Below the pieces are notes generated by a model, which had not been told where the DNA came from, did no database searches, and saw only the letters and a program-made list of their open reading frames with translations. This document shows positions 57,441 through 64,000 of a stretch of DNA of 64,000 nt, one piece after another. The DNA is from Aegilops tauschii subsp. strangulata (taxonomy: Eukaryota; Streptophyta; Magnoliopsida; Poales; Poaceae), in assembly GCF_002575655.3 (NCBI RefSeq), contig NC_053036.3, positions 648,231,387-648,295,386 on the forward strand, read 5' to 3'. A program made the translations under genes and the position numbers. Every line of letters starts with the position of its first letter. Position 1 is the first letter of the stretch.

Positions 57441-58010
57441 ATGGCTGGTTCTTCCTCTTCCCCTTCCCCAGACCCATGGCTAAACCCATTCCCAACTGGC
57501 AAGGGATGGGTTGCCATGCTTCTTGGTTCAGCACGCGGCGACCAAGAACTCTTCCTCGACTACATGAAGGTCGCCATGAGGTACACCAGCGCTATTGGGC
57601 TGGTAGATGCAACAGAGGAAGTGAGGAAGAAGGCGACTAGCGAGGAGAAGCAGCGCATGGAGCAGCGCTATGGAAACCCAGGTAAGGTGGTCATGCCCAT
57701 CGACATTCTCCTATGGGCAATGAAGGAGGCCGACTCCGGCGATGCTGGGCAGAGGCAGCGGTGGGCAGACCACCGCTATGTCGCTCCAGCACAAGCTACA
57801 TCAAATGCAAACGCAGCAGAGGTGCACGAAGACGACGACGACCTACAGATCGTCGCACAGCCAGCTATGCAGGCTCGCCGCCGTCCTCCTCCCATCATCA
57901 TCATCGATGAAGACGAAGAGGAAGAGGAGGTGGAGGTGCAGCCAAATCCCACCCAGCTGAAGCAAGAGGTACGACGATCCGGACGCTTAGCAGGACAGAC
58001 AACTAAGTGA
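57441..58010 (+). CDS. Acidic-tailed ORF (189 aa) inside the Mutator-like element, function unknown
   Basis: The ATG at 57441 is in a good plant context (CCAACCATGGCTGG) after a CT-rich leader. Residues 1-100 are globular-looking (WLNPFPTGKGWVAMLLGSA, LFLDYMKVAMRYTSAIGL, VVMPIDILLWAMKEA). Residues 125-170 hold acidic runs (HEDDDDLQIV; IIIIDEDEEEEEVEV). The end is VRRSGRLAGQTTK, a short basic motif often seen in chromatin-associated or transposon proteins. No introns or breaks are seen. It lies between the two convergent genes, in the direction of the transposase. Confidence 0.6.
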   Translation: MAGSSSSPSPDPWLNPFPTGKGWVAMLLGSARGDQELFLDYMKVAMRYTSAIGLVDATEEVRKKATSEEKQRMEQRYGNPGKVVMPIDILLWAMKEADSGDAGQRQRWADHRYVAPAQATSNANAAEVHEDDDDLQIVAQPAMQARRRPPPIIIIDEDEEEEEVEVQPNPTQLKQEVRRSGRLAGQTTK

Positions 58011-58561
58011 ATCTGAAACTATAAGTTTCAGATTCAGTTTCGTCAGTAGTTGAACTACCTATGTCAGTTTCGTCAATTGAAATACCTATGTCAGTTTCGT
58101 CAATGTCAGTAATCTTCAGTTTTAGCAAGTATTGTGCTATCTATGTAAGGCTACCTATGGTGCCTCCTATGTGAACTACCTACCTTTGTTCAGTGTTACC
58201 AAGTTTGTGCAATCTGTGAAATGTTACAACAAACTTCTCAGGACCATATTGCAGGTAGGATAAAAAAGACAGATAGAAACTGCAGCAGGCTTAGATAATA
58301 AGGTTCTTAACTTAGCATCAGGGCATTAAAGATAACATCATCTTAGAGCATTACAGATCAGGGCCATAACAGCACCCCACACCACAACCAAAATGATCTG
58401 AAACCATAGGCAGTTCTTAGGCTTAGGCAGTTCATTAGCTATTATTAGTACCGAGATGCATATTTGCATCAGATGAGATGCATATTTGCATCAGATTCCT
58501 TCATTGCTAGGCCAGTTATATATAGAGGCCTCATATTTACTTACCAACCATGCCTAAAAAA

Positions 58562-59769
58562 TCACTCCTCCATGACAACTTGTTTGATCTTGTCCAGCTT
58601 TTCCTTGGACCCATGACCAACCTTCAGTAGCTCAGAAATGACATGCTCCAGCTTCTTCTTCTCTTCTTTAAGGAGGTCTCTCTCCACTTGTATCTCCTTC
58701 ATGGCCTTCCTGGTGTTTTGAATGATATCAGCTTGACTCTGCAGGATGCACCTCTGTTCTTTGTTCAGCTTAAGCTTCTCCATTTGAACCTCAATCTTTG
58801 CCTGCTCCTCAAGCTGATGCTTCTTCTCCTCAAGTTCATGGCTTGTGTAATCCATGTCATGGGATTTCTGCCCATCCTGGTAATCAAACAGCTTGGATAC
58901 ATCATCCACAAGCTGACTGTACTGATTGGCAAGAGAATCCAGCTCCTTCTTCAGTTTCTCAACCTCTATCTCATGAGCTTCTTTGTCTTGGACTCTACCA
59001 AGGTTCTCCTCATGATACATATCCCACAGCTTGGTTAAACATCTCTGCAGAATTACTGGCCAAGGGGCATCTACCCACTCCAGAACACCACAGTTCACAC
59101 CATCCTGAAAATGCAGTGAAATATTAATGATAACTAAATCCAGTAAAATTCAGTTACAAATTTCATACATACATATCAATGTTTGTCTGAATGCAGTAAC
59201 AAAGAAATTCAGTTAGACCAATTTTAGATGTTGCCTAGATTCAGTTCCTATCATAGATTTAGCTAACACATGAACACCACACCAGCTTTGTACTTCAGTT
59301 TTCAGTAAACAGATACTGAAACAACAAGAATATCAATGTTGTTTGCACTATGTACCACCAAATTAATCTACACATGAAAACCACTAACAATAGTTGCTCT
59401 TACCGTAGTAGCACATCCAATGAATCTCCTTCCAGTGTCAGTCCCTTCAAATGCCACAAACCTGCCTGGTCTCTGCCTGTGCAGGATGCACTTACGGTCA
59501 GATTCAACCACAAGCCCACTGAAACTTGGATCTATCACCGTGTCAGGAGTTTGCTGCAGTACCAACCCCATATATATCAGCCACAACACCTCACACATAA
59601 GAACTACATGGAAGAGCAGAGTGAGCTCAAACCCTAACCCTAACCCTAGCATAGGAGAGAACAGAGTGAGCTCACTTACAAAATACTCCATTTGCATGCT
59701 GCTGTACTCATCCATGTACTCGTCATCGTCGGCGTCGGATGTCTCGTTGCTGTTGGGCCAGGAAGGCAT
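58562..59769 (-). CDS. GRF-type zinc-finger, coiled-coil protein, three exons
   Basis: Minus-strand exons 59769-59680, 59553-59404 and 59104-58562 join in phase (30 + 50 + 181 codons, stop included; GT..AG borders) into 260 residues. The acidic N-terminus (MPSWPNSNETSDADDDEYMD) precedes a GRF zinc finger with KCILH, FEGTDTGRRFIGC and NCGVLEWVDAPWP; C, H, C and C ligands are visible at about residues 22, 25, 47 and 84. The rest is a long coiled coil (KLKKELDSLANQYSQLV; EEKKHQLEEQAKIEVQMEKL). GRF fingers bind nucleic acid in other proteins. This gene starts beside the right terminal repeat and converges on the transposase gene, the position mudrB holds in maize MuDR. It looks intact. Confidence 0.82.
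59629..59649 (+). repeat. Short telomere-like CCCTAA triplet
   Basis: AAACCCTAACCCTAACCCTAG inside intron 1 of the GRF gene; too short to be an old telomere. Confidence 0.8.
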
Positions 59770-59842
59770 CCTCGCGCCGCCGCGTCGCAGTCGCCGGAGG
59801 AAACAGAGGAAGAAGAGAGCTCGGGGAGAGGAGTGAGTGACT

Positions 59843-60139
59843 GATGGTTCGCTCGGTCGGCCGGCCGGTCGGTCGTTTTGACCTAGCCCCTGGCTGGTTC
59901 CGACCGAGCCGGGCCACTAACGGCCGCGAGCGGGCGTCCGTTAGCCGTTAGGGCCGCCGTCGGCCTGCCATGTGGGCCATCCCTGTCAGTTAAGCAGTTA
60001 AAACGGCTAAATGGACGATCAACACGACTTGGTAGTTTTTTGCCACAAAATTTGAAATTTTCGGTAGTTATTAGTCACTTTTTTGAAAGTGGTAGTTCTG
60101 TGGGACGGATACCCCTAATGTGGTAGTTTTTTGTCAAAT
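59843..60139. repeat. Right terminal inverted repeat of the inner Mutator-like element
   Basis: Partner of 52450-52746. Ends TTTTTTGTCAAAT. Probably contains the promoter of the GRF gene. Confidence 0.95.
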
Positions 60140-61239
60140 GGGTCACTTATGGAGACAAATATATCTTCCTGCCAGTAGGATACCATGATACAAATGTATA
60201 TATAACTGAATCATAACTTTCTCTCCATCGACTTGTGTTCTGCTCACCCATTTCCAACCAATAGTGTATATGTGTAGCTCCAAATCATGAATATGACATG
60301 ACGTCTAAGAAGCACATCAGCAGCGTTGGATGGTCACTTATCCCCGCATTGTGATTACTCTAGGTACCCCAGAACTTAATTAATCAAGCACAGCTGACAG
60401 CCTAAACATAAATGAATGGAAGATCATCTCATTATTATCTGCGAATTGTTTTTTGAATAAACGGTGAAGCAGATGCAGTACATACATGTACTCATGTAAA
60501 TATGGTAGATCACCTCATTATTTGCTGCAAAAAAAAAATTTAATAAACGGTGCAGGACAGTTGCAATATGGTAAGTGCTTACTTGAATCTCAACGGAGAA
60601 GAGCAACACTGTCACCCCCATCCCTTCATCTCCTGTATCATCTTGCCATCACAACAACACTGTCACGCACAGGAAGGTGAGAAAACATCCCTCCGCTGCC
60701 CATCTGTGTCACCATCTTTGGAGAGAGGGCCGCCTCCGCGCCGATTCCGTCCACCCGCTCTGTACTCCTCTGCTTACTGTTTTTTAATTTCATATCTTGC
60801 ATCGTTCATCCATGGCGGCTGCAGCGGCCGTGCAGAAGATGCTCGCCGACGTTGGAACAGCGGCGCATCGAGGAGGAAAGAACGGCGGCGCATCGAGGAA
60901 CGAGAAACGGCGGCGTGGAAAAGGAACAGAGAAACTGCTCGGTTGGGGAGGATAGCGATGGAAAGTACACGACCTGGGCTGTTAGCGTTAGCATCCAGAT
61001 GAAAAGATGTGGGCCTCTGAAGGCCTGATTACGGAGAGGAAAGCCAACTCGCTCTGCAGAGTAGCAGCCCGCGAGAATGCAGCGAGTGAGCAACCTGTGT
61101 CGACCAGGGCTGATCTTGGTCATACGTTTCAGCGATCCGATGGCTGAGAGCGTGAAAACGCTGTGGAGGCTCCTAGGTGGCTGCGTTATACTGTTTTTTA
61201 ATTAGAGGGACTTTGTACGTGAATAGATAAAACACAAGA
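60140..61239. other. Interior of the outer element with a GC-rich exon-like stretch
   Basis: At 60813 a + strand ATG opens MAAAAAVQKMLADVG and runs about 47 codons. It looks like a first exon captured from a gene, but I cannot identify it. The rest is non-coding. Confidence 0.35.
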
Positions 61240-61443
61240 GAGTTGTATGCAAAAAAACACTTCCAGCTAGGTTTACCTATGCCGCGCTGGCGCGCCACGT
61301 GGGTAGGCTATATGACCAGATAGAGAGAAAGCACCGTATTTGCACGTCATGTAAGTTATGTGACCACAAATCCGTATTTTTTAAGTTTTAGCACCAAACT
61401 GAACATCGAGTGCTAGTTCTATAACTCCCGGTGATATTACCTC
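61240..61443. repeat. Right terminal inverted repeat of the outer Mutator-like element
   Basis: Inverse match to 45272-45475 (about 80% by eye), followed by the duplication CTATCAGTT at 61444-61452. Confidence 0.75.
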
Positions 61444-61452
61444 CTATCAGTT
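61444..61452. repeat. Target-site duplication CTATCAGTT, right copy
   Basis: Identical to 45263-45271. Confidence 0.7.
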
Positions 61453-61620
61453 TGTTGCCACACAGATATCCGAACCTAGCTGGCCCGTGGGGCAACATGA
61501 GGGCGGGTTCTACCCAGTCCAAGAAAGTAGGTGCGGTGGTGGCGTCCACTGAAACGAGCTGGTCCTCTACAAAAGGGCGGCACCTCCATTACTCCTCGAG
61601 CACGACAAGGTCAAATCAAA

Positions 61621-61710
61621 GTTTTAAATAACGCGCTATCGCTCTTAGCGGCGGACCTCTCCGAAACGATATAATGTGCTATAATGATGTCATAGCGCGC
61701 TATTTAAAAC
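61621..61710. mobile_element. 90-bp foldback sequence, MITE-like
   Basis: GTTTTAAATAACGCGCTAT at 61621 and ATAGCGCGCTATTTAAAAC ending at 61710 are inverse complements with one mismatch. No target duplication is evident, so the superfamily is open. Confidence 0.6.
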
Positions 61711-62954
61711 CATGGGTCGTCTGCAGTCGCAACATGTCGCTCGAAGGAATTGCTCTGCTACACAATAAAACTTCAGTCCCATTTGCCTGATCGGCGAAGT
61801 TGATGATCTGTTGCTCCAGATTGGTTTTCTGAAGGCGTCATGATGTTCATGCAAAGATACTTTCTTTATGGATGTGTTTTGTTATGCATGGATGATGTGG
61901 TTTGTTATTTAGCTGTGCGTGAGTAGTGTGAGTGTGTTGACAGAATACTTCACACGTCATCCTAAGAGATACTAAGCTCCCTGGAAAAGGGGAGCTCTGG
62001 TGCATCGGGGCTATTAAATCCATTAACAGTCGCGCAATGTGCGCATCCTGGTGACGTCCACGTCATCACAAAGACGATGCAGGTACTGTTCGGTCGCTGC
62101 GCTGTGAGGTCGTTGCGATTGGGCAAGAGAGAAAAGCACGCACGGGATTGGCTGTTGGTGGTGCGGTTAGGCCTGGTCGGGTCGCTGCAGGTGGCCCTTT
62201 TTGTTCGCTGGCCCGCATGTCAATTGCCGGCTTCCTCTGCTCGTGAGTTGGGGAGAGATTGCTTACCAGCGAAGGCAACCAAGGTGAATACATCGAGCCC
62301 CACAGCCACGCATCGCTCCCTGTGCAGCTTCCTCCTCCCTTCCCTCGTGCGCCTCACCCTCGATCTTGCGGCCTGGACGGCGCCGCCGCTCCTCTCATTC
62401 ACGCCCCCCACCTCCTCGGCCTGGGCTATGCGACCTCCTGGTGGTCACCAGTGGATATGAGGCCGCCGAAAGATGAGACGCCATGTGGGAGGAAGAAGCC
62501 GTCATCGACCGACGAAGGGAAAGATGTTGAGGGGAAGGGTAGCGAGCACGGGCAGAAACCGACGCCCGCCAGCAGCGGCAGGCTGGATCTGGACGGCGTG
62601 CTCGTGGCGCCAATCACCATCTGGGTGATCAGGGCCGATGGGTTCATCTGCTCCCACCTCCTGCGAGAAGCTCATGGCCGAGACCTCGTACTCCGTCCTC
62701 GTCGTCGACGTCTAATGCTACAGGATCCGCGGCCTCGTCGATCGACCCCCACACCACGTCGCCGGCCACATCTCCTTCCACTACCTCAACGTCAAGAACT
62801 ACTCCTGCCTGGTGGGCCTCATCAAGGTGTCTGATCTGGTGCGCCCCTCCCCACCTCCTCTCCCTTCCCCGCTCACTCCTGTCCCCTAATGAAAAATTGG
62901 TTTGCGAAATTTTGTTATTGTCTCTTTTAGTGTTCTTGAGCTTGCTTTAGTTAT
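61711..62954 (+). other. Intergenic DNA with GC-rich exon-like segment
   Basis: 62255-62840 is GC-rich and partly open in several frames (for example VAGHISFHYLNVKNYSC near 62765, before a GTGTCTG border), with a stop upstream. It may be decayed exons of the gene whose fragment follows. Not identified. Confidence 0.3.
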
Positions 62955-62957
62955 TTA

Positions 62958-63053
62958 GGTTTGGATGGTGGGAGAAAAACTGGGTGAAGGCATTGGTAGA
63001 AGTACAAAGAAAGAAGCACTGCATCATGCTGCAGAAATATCTTTAAGAAATTT
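62958..63053 (+). pseudogene. Exon-like fragment resembling a dsRNA-binding domain
   Basis: After TTATTTAG (acceptor-like) the frame reads VWMVGEKLGEGIGRSTKKEA and HHAAEISLRNL. This matches the last strand and second helix of a dsRNA-binding domain and recalls plant CTD-phosphatase-like (CPL1/FRY2) proteins. Neighbouring exons are not certain, so I do not claim a functional gene. Confidence 0.45.
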
Positions 63054-64000
63054 GCCAATTAAGTTTGTTTTATTGCATATTTGTACTAACCTCTCCAGTT
63101 TCATTTTTGTGGATATAAGATAATATGTTATGTAATCAAGAGATTCATTTTAAATTTGGATTGTTCAAATGTTTACTCGAAGCATATATGTTGTGTCGTG
63201 TGGAGTTTTCTCTTTTTAGCACCATCTATCTTGGAATTAGATCGGATAGTGTGAGCATATAATGATGACTGTTTCTTGATGGGTACTTGCTGCATGATTT
63301 TTTCCAGTGCATGTCCAAGTTTACATGTGAAAGTGTCTTGCTTGATTCCGTTCTACTGGTTCATTGGATGAATAAACTCACATCTTGCATGGCCAAACTG
63401 TCAGCTGATGTTTCGAATAATTCAGTTTTTGTCATTGCATGAGATTATGGAGTGTAATTCTTCAGATGTGCAAATGTCACGTTGTGCTGAGGGTTCCGAG
63501 ACTACAATAGAGACCAAAATCAAGACTTTGGATTCTCAAATATACAATTTGCGTGTGAATAAATATGTAAGTTGACAATGCATGCTCATATCACAAACTA
63601 TGGTCAGAAGTTGCTCTCTGGGAACTCATGATGTGTTTTTTGAATTGTTTGTGTATTTTTCTGTTGTACTCTATAAAAACTTGGTTGTTTCCATGCAATT
63701 TTTATTCACAATCAATTTTATTCCTGCGACGTCCTTCTGTTTTTTCTTAGTAAAATTATTGTTGCATTCTGATTTGACAAGAAATTTACATATAACTGTA
63801 TGACAAATTTCTTCTAATTCCTGTAAGTAATTTTGAGAACACACCAGTACATCCATATTTCATAAGCAATGTGTTAGTTGGATGCCATTTAGTATTATGC
63901 CTTTATGCCAAACATTAGAAGTTACATGAGTTGGCACATGATGTGCTGGATATTCATGTCATCATAAGTTCACGTGAATAATTTGCCTTTTAGATTTTTT
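63054..64000. other. AT-rich DNA, no clear feature
   Basis: A possible exon around 63466-63570 (after TCTTCAG, frame MCKCHVVLRVPRL...) is short and has no known motif. Otherwise intron-like or intergenic. Confidence 0.35.

Larger units (their letters stand above)
52450..60139. mobile_element. Young 7.7-kb Mutator-like element with convergent genes
   Basis: Terminal inverted repeats of 297 bp (52450-52746 and 59843-60139), beginning ATTTGACAAAAAACTACC, have equal length and about 3 differences by eye. Inside, a mudrA-type transposase gene starts about 40 bp from the left repeat and reads right. A GRF-zinc-finger gene starts about 75 bp from the right repeat and reads left. Two further ORFs lie between. 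A clean 9-bp duplication was not found (left flank GAATGGAGT, right flank GGGTCACTT), perhaps because a flank was altered. It lies within the outer Mutator-like element. Confidence 0.9.
45272..61443. mobile_element. Outer Mutator-like element, ~16.2 kb including nested elements
   Basis: The first ~200 bp (from GAGATAAATATCACCGGGAG) and the last ~200 bp, read in reverse (GAGGTAATATCACCGGGAG), are about 80% alike. Shared blocks include ATACGGATTTGTGGTCACAT, CGGTGCTTTCTCTC and GGCGCGCCAGCGCGGC. A 9-bp duplication flanks them. Without the two large nested elements about 4.7 kb remains, with no recognised transposase. It is therefore non-autonomous or decayed. Two unrelated copies in opposite orientation would be the alternative, but the matching duplication argues against it. 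Confidence 0.68.

Noticed and set aside
59629..59649. Interstitial telomere
   Set aside because: Only three CCCTAA units, in an intron; consistent with chance or a telo-box.
52441..60148. 9-bp target duplication for the inner Mutator-like element
   Set aside because: GAATGGAGT and GGGTCACTT do not match; an ATGGAG shared further out is too short and out of place.

Overview
The window is plant nuclear DNA from a grass of the wheat/barley tribe (Triticeae). This is suggested by LTRs and MITE ends I recognise from that group (a Sabrina-type Gypsy LTR, an Angela/WIS/BARE-type Copia LTR, Stowaway ends reading CTCCCTCCGTCC), by introns with GT..AG borders, and by one gene of the grass-expanded DUF6598 family. 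Family names come from memory of the sequences; no search was run.

Layout. (1) 1-20622: a Tat-lineage Gypsy element on the + strand (gag, protease, RT, two RNase H domains, integrase, all riddled with stops). It is followed by 73-bp and 82-bp tandem repeats, a multi-exon gene running ANTISENSE inside the element, and its 3' LTR. A complete Sabrina-type element (6488-14823, LTRs of 1580 bp each, 5-bp duplication GGGGC) sits inside the 73-bp repeat array. (2) 20623-26966: a GC-rich unassigned piece, then a decayed minus-strand Copia element that received a small DNA transposon (22038-22834) and a 5'-truncated LINE (24830-25587, 16-bp duplication), ending against a truncated Angela/BARE LTR. (3) 26967-35100: a minus-strand LINE remnant, sparse intergenic DNA with imperfect ~200-bp repeats, and an A-rich degenerate array. 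(4) 35352-37093: the one apparently intact host gene, a three-exon DUF6598 protein. (5) 37350-45230: Stowaway MITEs, an NPH3-type gene remnant, a LINE remnant carrying a solo LTR, and truncated Gypsy and Copia pieces.

(6) 45272-61443 is the most interesting part: a ~16.2-kb structure with ~200-bp inverted ends and a 9-bp duplication (CTATCAGTT), which I read as an old Mutator-like element. Nested in it are a 3.8-kb element with Stowaway/mariner-type ends and TA duplication that carries two exons of a BUD23/RID2 rRNA methyltransferase gene (47085-50903), and a young 7.7-kb Mutator-like element (52450-60139). The young element's 297-bp inverted ends differ at only about 3 positions. Its gene plan recalls maize MuDR: a mudrA-type transposase gene reads inward from one end, and an unrelated GRF-zinc-finger/coiled-coil gene reads inward from the other, with two extra ORFs of unknown function between them. 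The transposase copy has a premature stop, a lost start codon and a D-to-V change at a probable catalytic aspartate, so this copy probably moves only if another copy supplies transposase.

(7) 61453-64000: intergenic DNA with a small foldback element and a short exon-like dsRNA-binding-domain fragment.
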